Shown here piece after piece: positions 44,068 through 51,286 of a stretch of 64,000 bases of DNA. Under the pieces are notes generated by a model, which was not told the origin of the DNA, did not search any database, and saw only the letters and a list, made by a program, of their open reading frames with translations. Location of the stretch: the NCBI RefSeq assembly GCF_020483305.1, contig NZ_JACWAB010000001.1:124001-188000 (forward strand), in the 5' to 3' direction. The translations under genes were made by a program, and so were the position numbers. This stretch comes from Arthrobacter sp. UM1 (GTDB lineage Bacteria; Actinomycetota; Actinomycetes; Actinomycetales; Micrococcaceae). Positions within the stretch are counted from its first letter, which is position 1, and each line of letters begins with the position of its first letter.

Positions 44068-44080
44068 TAAGCTGGGAGGC
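44068..44080 (+). promoter_or_regulatory. Putative leaderless -10 of the second lepB
   Basis: TAAGCT (44068-44073) is followed by seven bases (GGGAGGC) and the ATG at 44081. The GGGAGG is only one base from the start, too close to be a ribosome site. Confidence 0.5.
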
Positions 44081-44803
44081 ATGCCTTCGAACGTGCCTGA
44101 CTCGACCCGTGCCTCGGCCCGCTCCGCTGAGAAGGAGAAGCAGCCGCGGACGTGGGGAGCCCGCCTCCGCGAGTACGGCACGATCATCGCCGTCGCGCTC
44201 CTGCTCTCCTTCCTCTTCAAGACCTTCATCATGCGGGCGTTCTACATCCCGTCCGGCTCGATGGAGAACACTCTGCAGGTGGGGGACCGGGTGTTCGTGA
44301 ACAAGATGATCCAGAAGAAGGACATCAAGCGCGGGGAGATCGTCGTGTTCCACGATGACGCCAACTGGCAGCCCGTCAGCGGCCCGGAGAACCCCCTGCG
44401 CAAGAGCCTGGAGTTCATCGGCGTGCTCCCCGCGGACAGCAGCCACTACCTCGTCAAGCGCGTCATCGGCGTGCCGGGCGATCACGTGAAGTCCACCGCG
44501 GACGGCAAGATCAGCGTCAACGGCAAGACGATCGACGAGCCGTACCTGTACCCGGGCAACCGGGGCACGGACATCCCGTTCGACGTCACGGTGCCCGAGG
44601 GGAAGCTCTGGGTCCTGGGCGACCACCGCTCGAACTCCGCGGACTCCCGGTACCACATGAACGAGCCGAGCCACGGCTTCATCCCGCGGGACTCGGTGGA
44701 GGGCACGGGCTGGTTCATCGCCTTCCCGTTCGACCGTGCAGGCGGGCTCTCCGGCGGGGACAAGGCCTTCGAGGGCGTGCCCTCGCCGAGCACGCAGAAG
44801 TAG
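44081..44803 (+). CDS. lepB: Signal peptidase I, second copy
   Basis: 240-residue paralogue of the preceding gene. N-terminal charged tail, one transmembrane helix (about 28-50), catalytic Ser in YIPSGSMENTLQVGD near 62, catalytic Lys in HYLVKRVIGVPGD near 127 and box E LGDHRSNSADSRYH. The two copies share the catalytic boxes but differ strongly elsewhere, so they may prefer different substrates. It has its own predicted promoter and is followed 7 nt later by rnhB. Confidence 0.93.
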   Translation: MPSNVPDSTRASARSAEKEKQPRTWGARLREYGTIIAVALLLSFLFKTFIMRAFYIPSGSMENTLQVGDRVFVNKMIQKKDIKRGEIVVFHDDANWQPVSGPENPLRKSLEFIGVLPADSSHYLVKRVIGVPGDHVKSTADGKISVNGKTIDEPYLYPGNRGTDIPFDVTVPEGKLWVLGDHRSNSADSRYHMNEPSHGFIPRDSVEGTGWFIAFPFDRAGGLSGGDKAFEGVPSPSTQK

Positions 44804-44810
44804 AGGCGGC

Positions 44811-45479
44811 ATGGCACGGAGCGCTGCACCGGACCTCTCCGTGGAGCGCGAGCTCATGGAGCGCTTCGGCGGACCCGTCATCGGCATGGACGAGGCGGGG
44901 CGCGGCGCCATCGCCGGCCCGGTGGCGGTCGGCGCCGTCTGGGTGGACCCGGCATCCGCAGGCGTTCCGAGCGCGGAGCTCGAGGGCGTTCGGGACTCCA
45001 AGCTGCTCTCTCCGGCGCGGCGCGAGGCGCTGTACGCGGGCCTGAAGGAGGGCGCCGTCGGTGCGGTGGGACTGGCCGAGGCGTCCGAGGTGGACGAGCA
45101 CGGGATCGTCTCCGCGCTGCGGCTGGCGGGGATGCGGGCGCTGGAGCAGCTGCCGGCGGCGGCAGCGGTGCTCCTCGACGGCAGCCACGACTGGCTCTCC
45201 ACGCCGGTTCAGGAGGACCTCTTCGCCGCACCCGTGGCGGGCCCGGAGCTGCCGGTGTCCGTCAAGACGAAGGCGGACATGGCCTGCTGGTCCGTGGCCG
45301 CCGCGAGTATCCTGGCAAAGGTCGAGCGAGACCGCCTCATGGAGAAGCTCGCGCAGCGGCTCCCCGGCTACGGGTTCGAGCGGCACAAGGGATATGGGAC
45401 GGCCGAGCACAGCGCCGCCGTCCGCGAGCGCGGCCTGACCGGCGCGCACCGGCGCAGCTGGGCCATCGGCGGCGCGTGA
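44811..45479 (+). CDS. rnhB: Ribonuclease HII
   Basis: 222 residues; removes ribonucleotides and RNA primers from DNA-RNA hybrids. VIGMDEAGRGAIAGPVAVGAV holds the first Asp-Glu catalytic pair, then VRDSKLLSPARR, VLLDGSHDW (Asp) and KADMACWSVAAASILAKVERDRLM (Asp plus helix). ATG seven bases after the second lepB. Note a G-to-A change, with AGRGAIAG for the usual AGRGPLAG. Confidence 0.95.
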   Translation: MARSAAPDLSVERELMERFGGPVIGMDEAGRGAIAGPVAVGAVWVDPASAGVPSAELEGVRDSKLLSPARREALYAGLKEGAVGAVGLAEASEVDEHGIVSALRLAGMRALEQLPAAAAVLLDGSHDWLSTPVQEDLFAAPVAGPELPVSVKTKADMACWSVAAASILAKVERDRLMEKLAQRLPGYGFERHKGYGTAEHSAAVRERGLTGAHRRSWAIGGA

Positions 45480-45507
45480 GCGCGGTCCCCACGGAAAGGA
45501 GAACGGC

Positions 45508-45822
45508 ATGAGCAACGAGGAGCTCGAGAACTACGAGTCCGACCTGGAGTTCTCCCTCTTCCGGGAGTACAAGGACGTGGTGCAGCTCTTCCGCTACGTC
45601 ATCGAGTCCGAGCGGCGGTTCTACCTGGCGAACGAGGTGGACGTGCAGGTGCGCTCGGCCGAGGGCGAGGTGTACTTCGACGTCCGCCTCTCCGACGCGT
45701 GGGTGTGGGACGTGTACCGCTCGTCGCGTTTCGTGAAGAACGTGCGGATCCTGACGTTCAAGGACGTGAACGTGGAGGAGCTCGCGAAGTCCACGGACGA
45801 GCTCAAGCTGCCGGGGGTCTGA
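45508..45822 (+). CDS. DUF2469 family protein
   Basis: 104 residues, acidic N-terminus (MSNEELENYESDLEFSLFREYKDVV). DUF2469 proteins are actinobacterial, of unknown function, and regularly lie between rnhB and yraN, as here. Good ribosome site (AAAGGAGAA). No motifs of catalysis or membrane segments are visible. Confidence 0.85.
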   Translation: MSNEELENYESDLEFSLFREYKDVVQLFRYVIESERRFYLANEVDVQVRSAEGEVYFDVRLSDAWVWDVYRSSRFVKNVRILTFKDVNVEELAKSTDELKLPGV

Positions 45823-45943
45823 CCCGGGCCTTCCTCCACAGGCGGGGCTCTCCGGCCTGCGCGGGAGAGTTGTCCACGTTCCGCCGCTTTCCGGCCTGAG
45901 GCAGGGCCCTCCGGTGATGTCCTTCTGTGCGAAGGGGGATGTC

Positions 45944-46297
45944 ATGGCCTGGAATCAGAAGCTCGGCAGGGCCGGGGAGCAGCATGTTGCGCGGTGGCTG
46001 GAGGACCACGGGGTGATCGTGGTCGCCCGGAACTGGAGGGGGACCGCCGGGGAGGCGGACCTCATCGGGGATGACGGCGCGCGCCTGCGCGTGGTGGAGG
46101 TCAAGACGCGCTCCAGCGGGGCGTGCGGCCATCCGCTCGAGGCGATCGACTCCGGGAAGTACCGGAGGCTGTGGAAACTCGGGAACGAGTTCAGAGACGG
46201 GTACGCGTACCCGCGGGACATCGTGGTGGACGCGGCGGCCGTGTCCCGGAGGGACCAGCGCTGGACGGTCGAGTACCTCGCGGACGTGCGGCCGTGA
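45944..46297 (+). CDS. YraN/UPF0102 family nuclease-fold protein
   Basis: 117 residues with the restriction-endonuclease-like UPF0102 fold: LGRAGEQHVARWLEDHGV, RNWRGTAGEADLI and LRVVEVKTRSS contain the acidic/Lys (E-x-D, E-x-K) residues of the PD-(D/E)xK type. I chose ATG 45944, which follows AAGGGGGA. It overlaps comM (GTGA) and, together with comM and dprA, forms the conserved DNA-processing gene set. Confidence 0.85.
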   Translation: MAWNQKLGRAGEQHVARWLEDHGVIVVARNWRGTAGEADLIGDDGARLRVVEVKTRSSGACGHPLEAIDSGKYRRLWKLGNEFRDGYAYPRDIVVDAAAVSRRDQRWTVEYLADVRP

Positions 46298-47829
46298 GCG
46301 GGCAGGGCAGGGCCTTCTCCGTGGCCATCGAGGGCGTCGTGGGCCGCATGGTGGAGGTGGAGGCGGACATCGGGGCCTCGTTGCCGGGGTTCGTGCTCCT
46401 CGGGCTGCCGGACGCGTCCCTGCTTGAGGCGAAGGAGCGGATCCGGGCCGCCGTGCGGCACGTCGGCCATCCGCTGCCCGCCCGGAAGATCACGGTCAAC
46501 CTTCTGCCTGCGGGCATGCCGAAGCGGGGACCCGGCTTCGATCTCGCGATCGTGGCCGCGACCCTGCAGGCCCAAGGGGAGATCCGGCCGAGCGGCAAGA
46601 CGGTGTTCCTCGGCGAGCTGACCCTGGACGGGCGGCTGCGGCCCATCGGCGGCGTCCTGCCTGCGGTGCTCGCCGCGGTGAAGGCCGGGCACACCGCGAT
46701 CATCTGTCCGCGCGCCAATCATGCCGAGGCCGCGCTCGTTCCGGGGGCCGAGGTGGCCTCCTTCGACTCGCTGGACCAGGTGCTCGCCGTCTTCGGCTCT
46801 GACCGGGTCCGTCCGGAGCCCGTGTCCCCGCGTCCGGCTCCGGCGGAGGTCTCCTCGGGGGCCGAGGCGGCGGACTTCGCCGAGGTCCTGGGCCAGCCGG
46901 AGGCGTGCCGCGCCGCTCTCGTCGCGGCGGCCGGCGGCCACCATCTGCTGCTCGCTGGGCCGCCGGGAGTGGGGAAGACGATGATCGCCGAGCGTCTGCC
47001 CGGCATCCTGCCCGAGCTGAGCCCGCAGGAGGCCCTCGAGGTGAGCGCCGTCCACTCGGCGAGCGGGCTGGGGTTCCGCGAAGGACTCCTCCGCACCCCG
47101 CCGTTCGAGCGTCCCCACCACACGGCGACGGCGGCCGCGCTGCTCGGCGGGGGATCGGGCTGGGTGCGGCCGGGAGCGGCGTCCCGAGCGCACCGGGGAG
47201 TCCTGTTCCTCGATGAGGCCTGCGAATTCCAGCGGAATGTCATCGACGCTCTCCGTCAGCCGCTGGAGTCCGGGGTCATCCGCGTGGACCGGGCGCGGTT
47301 CTCCGTGGAGCTGCCCGCCGCGTTCCAACTGGTGATGGCCACGAATCCCTGTCCGTGCGGCATGCAGGGCGCCGAGGGGCGGACGTGCACGTGCACCTCG
47401 CTCATGCGCCGCCGGTACCTGGGGCGCTTGTCCGGACCGGTGCTGGACCGCATCGACGTGCGCGTGGCTCTGAGGCCGCCGGCGGAGTCCCTTCTCGACG
47501 GACCCGGAGCGGCGATGACCAGCGCCGAGGCCCGGGCATCGGTGGCTGCGGCACGGAAGCGGGCACAGGCGAGGCTGCTCGACCTGGGCCACGAGGCCAA
47601 CGCCCTCGTCTCTGGCCGGGATCTCCGCGGCCCTCTCCGCCTTCCACGAGAGGCGACTGAGGTGCTGGACCGGGCGCTCGCCAGCGGGCTGGTCTCGCCT
47701 CGGGGGTATGACCGGATCCTGCGGGTGGCCTGGACCATCGCGGACCTGGACGGCGAGAGCCAGCCCGGAGCCGAACAGGTGGCCGAGGCAGGTCTGCTGC
47801 GTGAGGCGGAGGGAGTGAGCCTTGGATAA
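46294..47829 (+). CDS. comM: YifB/ComM family Mg-chelatase-like ATPase
   Basis: 511-residue AAA+ protein; in naturally competent bacteria ComM is a branch-migration helicase for integrating transformed DNA. N-terminal chelatase-like domain (VEADIGASLPGFVLLGLPDASLLEAKERIRAA), then LLLAGPPGVGKTMIAERLPGILP (Walker A) near residue 215, GVLFLDEACEFQRNVIDALRQPLESG (Walker B), MATNPCPCGMQG and the C-terminal helical Mg_chelatase_C domain. GTG start overlapping yraN. The stop lies inside the dprA start region (8-nt overlap). Confidence 0.93.
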   Translation: MSGQGRAFSVAIEGVVGRMVEVEADIGASLPGFVLLGLPDASLLEAKERIRAAVRHVGHPLPARKITVNLLPAGMPKRGPGFDLAIVAATLQAQGEIRPSGKTVFLGELTLDGRLRPIGGVLPAVLAAVKAGHTAIICPRANHAEAALVPGAEVASFDSLDQVLAVFGSDRVRPEPVSPRPAPAEVSSGAEAADFAEVLGQPEACRAALVAAAGGHHLLLAGPPGVGKTMIAERLPGILPELSPQEALEVSAVHSASGLGFREGLLRTPPFERPHHTATAAALLGGGSGWVRPGAASRAHRGVLFLDEACEFQRNVIDALRQPLESGVIRVDRARFSVELPAAFQLVMATNPCPCGMQGAEGRTCTCTSLMRRRYLGRLSGPVLDRIDVRVALRPPAESLLDGPGAAMTSAEARASVAAARKRAQARLLDLGHEANALVSGRDLRGPLRLPREATEVLDRALASGLVSPRGYDRILRVAWTIADLDGESQPGAEQVAEAGLLREAEGVSLG

Positions 47830-49099
47830 CAGCACGGCAGCGGACAGCACGGAGATGCAGAGGATTGTCGAGGCCCGCGTGAGGATCGGGTCGGTCTGCG
47901 AGCCGGGGGACGTGGTGGCGCAGTGCCTCGTGGCCGTGTGCGGCCCGGTCGAGGCGGACCGGCACATCCAGGGATCGGCGCCAGGGCCTCTCGTCTGGGC
48001 CGACATCGAGGAGGCTCTCCGCACAGCGGGGTACTCGTCTCCCCGTCAGGCCTACCGGGCGGCGCTGGCCCGATGGTCGCAGAGGACCGGGCGGATCGGG
48101 GCGAGCGCGGTGCTGAAGGAGATGGCGGCGGTCGGGACGCGCTTCGTTCCGCCGGAAGACCCGGCGTGGCCGCCCGGGCTCGCGGACCTCGGTCTCAGCG
48201 CGCCCTTCGGTCTCTGGGCGCGAGGCCCCTCGGGCGCGGGGGACGGGGACGCCGTGCGGGCCAGGCTCCAGGCCTCGTCTCGCTCGATCTCCATCGTGGG
48301 CGCGCGGGACGCGACCGGCTACGGACGGTCCGTGACGCACAGCCTGGCGGCCGCAGCCGCAGAGGCGGGTCTCACGGTGGTCTCCGGAGGGGCCTTCGGC
48401 ATCGACAAGCAGGCGCACGTCTCCGCGATGGCGAGAGCCCGCCGGATCAGCGCCGATCATCCTCCGACCATCGCGGTTCTGGCGGGAGGCATCGACAAGC
48501 TCTACCCGGCCGCCCACACCGAGCTCCTCGAGGACGTCTGCACCGATGGCCTGCTCGTCTCTGAGGCGACCCCGGGAGCCGCGCCCACGAGGTGGCGGTT
48601 CCTCCAGAGGAACCGGCTCATCGCAGCGCTCGGACGCGCTCTGGTGGTAGTCGAGGCCCGTCAGCGCTCCGGAGCGCTGAGCACGGCGAACCACGCCTTG
48701 GCGATCGGCCGAGACGTGGGGGCCGTTCCGGGCAGCATCGAGCAGCAGGCCTCGGCCGGGTGCCATCAGCTCATCGCCGAGTCAGGAGCCCACCTTGTCA
48801 GCAGCCCGGGGGCCGCTCTCAGGCTGCCCGTGGACGCCGAGATGCAACGCATCGTGCCGGAGAGCGTGGCTGCACGCTTTGACCCGGGAGCCGCACCTCC
48901 CCGGTCCACAGACGGGATGAGCGAGGAGCAGCAGGCGGTCTACGAGGCCACGCCCGTCCGAGCTGCGGCCGAGATCGACAGCATCGCCCGCGTGGCCTGC
49001 GTCCCCATCGGGAGGGTACGGGCTGTGCTGGGCGAGTTCGAGATGGCCGGGCTGGTGACTCGGTCAGCCGGACGCTGGGTGCGGTGCTCGCGGCGGTAG
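47822..49099 (+). CDS. dprA: DNA processing protein DprA
   Basis: 425 residues. DprA loads RecA on incoming single-stranded DNA during transformation. The Rossmann-like core has SIVGARDATGYGRSVT, TVVSGGAFGIDKQAH, IAVLAGGIDKLYPAAH and FLQRNRLIAALGRALVVVEARQRSGAL. A C-terminal winged helix (AAEIDSIARVACVPIGRVRAVLGEFEMAGLV) completes the usual layout, and the N-terminal region of about 140 residues is the SAM-like part. The TTG start is forced by the overlap with comM and has GGAGTGAG upstream. This and comM suggest, but do not prove, a history of competence. Confidence 0.93.
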   Translation: MDNSTAADSTEMQRIVEARVRIGSVCEPGDVVAQCLVAVCGPVEADRHIQGSAPGPLVWADIEEALRTAGYSSPRQAYRAALARWSQRTGRIGASAVLKEMAAVGTRFVPPEDPAWPPGLADLGLSAPFGLWARGPSGAGDGDAVRARLQASSRSISIVGARDATGYGRSVTHSLAAAAAEAGLTVVSGGAFGIDKQAHVSAMARARRISADHPPTIAVLAGGIDKLYPAAHTELLEDVCTDGLLVSEATPGAAPTRWRFLQRNRLIAALGRALVVVEARQRSGALSTANHALAIGRDVGAVPGSIEQQASAGCHQLIAESGAHLVSSPGAALRLPVDAEMQRIVPESVAARFDPGAAPPRSTDGMSEEQQAVYEATPVRAAAEIDSIARVACVPIGRVRAVLGEFEMAGLVTRSAGRWVRCSRR

Positions 49100-49251
49100 G
49101 CAACGGCGTTGCGCAACGCGAGCCGGGCAGTCCGTGGTCCTCCTCCATACGACGTCCTGCCGTGAGCGATTCGGCGCAGCGGACGAGATGAGCGCATGTC
49201 GTGATTCCTCGAGCCTGACAGGTGCTCTGCCCGTGGGAAGATGTCAGAACC

Positions 49252-50322
49252 ATGGCAGGAGGCGATCTCACCCCAGACACGGCCGCCCGTGGCGCCCAGG
49301 ACGCAGGCGGCGGACAGGAGTCTGCCGTGCCTGCCGCCTGGCAGATCGAGGCGTTCGACCGCTACCTCCGCTACGAGCTGGACCTCTCTCCGCGCACGGT
49401 CACCGCGTACAGCGCGGACATCCGGCAGCTCGCAGGGGACTGCGCAGGGATGGGGATCACCGACCCGGCCGAGGTCGAGCCCATCGACCTCAGGGAGGCG
49501 GTCCAAGGGCGTTTCGAGTCCGGACACTCGCCGCGGAGCATCGCTCGCAGCGTCTCCAGCGCCAAGAAGTACTTCGACTGGCTCGTGCTCCAAGGCGTGA
49601 GGGACACCGACCCGAGTACACGGCTTTCCGCCCCGAAGCTTTCGCAGCGTCTCCCCGCCGTGGTCAGCCGCCGGGACATGCAGTCCGTGCTCGAGGCGCG
49701 TCCAGAGCAGCACAGGGTTGAAGAGCACGCTCCCGAAGCGCCAGGTGCCGAGGCGGCCGGTTCCAAGGACGCCACAGCGCAGGAATCGACTCCACAGGAG
49801 CCCACGTCGGCCGAGCACGCTCTCGCCCTCCGTGACGCCGCCCTCCTCGAGGTGCTCTACGGGACCGGGATGCGCGTCGAAGAGCTGTGCGGCATGGACG
49901 TGAGCTCCGTGGACACGGACCGTGGCATCGCCCGCGTCGTCGGAAAGGGAGACAAAGAGAGGGCTCTGCCGCTCGGGCGGCCTGCCCTCGATGCCCTCGA
50001 CGCATGGCAGCGGGAGGGCCGTCGTCTCCTGGCGAACGAAGGGGAGATGGCGCTGTTCGTGGGCGTCCGCGGCAAGCGGATCGGCCAGCGGCAGGTCCGG
50101 GACGTGGTCAATCGAGCGCTCGCCGCACTCGGGACCACGAGCGCTCGCGGTCCGCACGCCCTGCGGCACACTGCGGCCACGCACATGCTGGACCAGGGCG
50201 CTGACCTGCGCAGCATCCAGGAGCTGCTCGGCCACGCCTCTCTCACGACGACGCAGATCTACACGCACGTCTCCGTCGACCGTCTGAGGCAGGCGTACCG
50301 CCAGGCCCATCCCCGCGCCTGA
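49252..50322 (+). CDS. xerC: Tyrosine recombinase XerC, with a long inter-domain linker
   Basis: 356 residues; resolves chromosome dimers at dif with XerD. The N-terminal SAM-like domain is at about 25-115. The catalytic set is complete: R208 (GTGMRVEEL), K235 (GKGDKERAL), H302 and R305 (HALRHTAATHML), H328 (LGHASLTTTQ) and nucleophile Y337 (IYTHV). Usual XerC is about 300 residues. Here a Glu/Ala/Pro-rich stretch of roughly 40 residues near 150-192 lengthens the link between the DNA-clamping domains. The start ATG sits 9 nt after a -10-like GAAGAT, so the leader is very short. Chromosomal context (dprA-xerC) rules against a phage integrase. Confidence 0.9.
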   Translation: MAGGDLTPDTAARGAQDAGGGQESAVPAAWQIEAFDRYLRYELDLSPRTVTAYSADIRQLAGDCAGMGITDPAEVEPIDLREAVQGRFESGHSPRSIARSVSSAKKYFDWLVLQGVRDTDPSTRLSAPKLSQRLPAVVSRRDMQSVLEARPEQHRVEEHAPEAPGAEAAGSKDATAQESTPQEPTSAEHALALRDAALLEVLYGTGMRVEELCGMDVSSVDTDRGIARVVGKGDKERALPLGRPALDALDAWQREGRRLLANEGEMALFVGVRGKRIGQRQVRDVVNRALAALGTTSARGPHALRHTAATHMLDQGADLRSIQELLGHASLTTTQIYTHVSVDRLRQAYRQAHPRA

Positions 50323-50359
50323 CACGCCGCAGAATCTGCGCGTGCCTCCGGCGCGTCGC

Positions 50360-50389
50360 TTGCCCGTCGCACAGCGGGGTCGGCAAGAT
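50360..50389 (+). promoter_or_regulatory. Promoter of the DUF3145 gene
   Basis: TTGCCC (50360-50365), an 18-nt spacer and CAAGAT (50384-50389). The predicted start near 50396 leaves a leader of about 65 nt ending in a strong AAGGAGG ribosome site. Confidence 0.5.
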
Positions 50390-50462
50390 GGAGGGTGCAA
50401 CAGTGCACACATCGAGTTCCGGATCAGGCCCGTGGGGAAGACGTGCCTAAGGAGGGACCCAC

Positions 50463-51038
50463 GTGAGCACATCATCGTCGTCGAACAAGGCCATGGGAGC
50501 CCGCGCTGCGCAGCGCGGGGGACACCAGGCCCAGTCGTCCGCGTCCACACGCGGCACGCTGTTCATCCATTCGGCTCCCAATGCCATGTGCCCGCACATC
50601 GAGTGGGCCATCGAGTCCGTGGTGAGCCGCCGCACGGCCTGCGCATGGAAGCCGCAGCCCGTGGCGCCCGGCATGGTCCGCGCTGAGCTCGCCTGGGAGG
50701 GCCCCGCCGGTTCGGGCTCCCTCCTCGCATCGGCTCTGCGCGGCTGGCCGCACATCCGCTTCGAGGTGACGGAGGAGGCCTCCGCCGGGAACGACGCCGG
50801 CCGTTGGTCCCACACCCCGGAGCTCGGCATCTTCCACGCCACCACGGACGTCCACGGCAACATCATGGTCTCCGAGGAGCGGATCCGCTTCGCCTACGAG
50901 CAGGGCGCCGGAGACCCTGCCGTCATGTACCACGAGCTCTCGCTGGCACTCGGCGAGGCCTGGGACGAGGAGCTCGAGCCCTTCCGCCACGCCAACGAGG
51001 AGACGGACACCGTCCGCTGGCTCCACCGGGTCGTGTAG
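50463..51038 (+). CDS. DUF3145 family protein
   Basis: 191 residues. The first 30 are Ser/Ala/Gln-rich and probably flexible; the rest (RGTLFIHSAPNAMCPHIEWAIESVV to the end) is the conserved DUF3145 region with many aromatic and acidic residues. The family is confined to actinobacteria, has no assigned function and typically lies close to the fab/aceE cluster, as here. Strong Shine-Dalgarno (AAGGAGG). GTG start; the next in-frame ATG would cut into the flexible N-terminus only. Confidence 0.82.
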   Translation: MSTSSSSNKAMGARAAQRGGHQAQSSASTRGTLFIHSAPNAMCPHIEWAIESVVSRRTACAWKPQPVAPGMVRAELAWEGPAGSGSLLASALRGWPHIRFEVTEEASAGNDAGRWSHTPELGIFHATTDVHGNIMVSEERIRFAYEQGAGDPAVMYHELSLALGEAWDEELEPFRHANEETDTVRWLHRVV

Positions 51039-51125
51039 CCCTCCCTCGCGGGTCTCGCAGCGGAGGCGCAGACAAGCGGCGTCGGCGAGCAGGACAGACA
51101 AGCAGCTTCGGCGCGCAGCACACAC

Positions 51126-51177
51126 GCGCAGGACAGACGCGCAGGACAGACGACCAGGACAGACGACCAGTACAGAC
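51126..51177. repeat. Four 13-bp tandem repeats before the DUF3145/fabF terminator
   Basis: Units at 51126, 51139, 51152 and 51165: two exact GCGCAGGACAGAC, then GACCAGGACAGAC and GACCAGTACAGAC. A related AGCAGGACAGAC lies at about 51088-51099. No coding potential. They end 3 nt before the shared terminator hairpin. Confidence 0.75.
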
Positions 51178-51180
51178 GAA

Positions 51181-51219
51181 AGAGCGGGCCGCGCTCCCTT
51201 GGGGAGCGCGGCCCGCTCT
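51181..51219. terminator. Bidirectional terminator between DUF3145 and fabF
   Basis: A perfect 18-bp stem (arms 51181-51198 and 51202-51219) with a 3-nt loop. Plus-strand transcripts meet TTCTCTT after it and minus-strand transcripts meet TTTCG, so it can stop both converging genes. Confidence 0.85.
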
Positions 51220-51286
51220 TCTCTTCGCCGGGTTCAGCCCCTCAGACCGGCACCGGGGCCGGCGACGTGTGGAACAGGCCGGCCCG

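Noticed and set aside
49107-49118. Palindrome CGTTGCGCAACG between dprA and xerC as a possible dif site
   Set aside because: dif is a 28-bp imperfect palindrome with distinct XerC/XerD arms; this 12-bp palindrome does not fit and may be chance in GC-rich DNA.
49252-50322. XerC-like gene as a phage or element integrase
   Set aside because: Its context is the conserved dprA-xerC housekeeping locus, and there are no att sites, excisionase or element genes nearby.
51088-51180. CRISPR array
   Set aside because: Unit is 13 bp, the units are directly adjacent and there are no spacers or cas genes.
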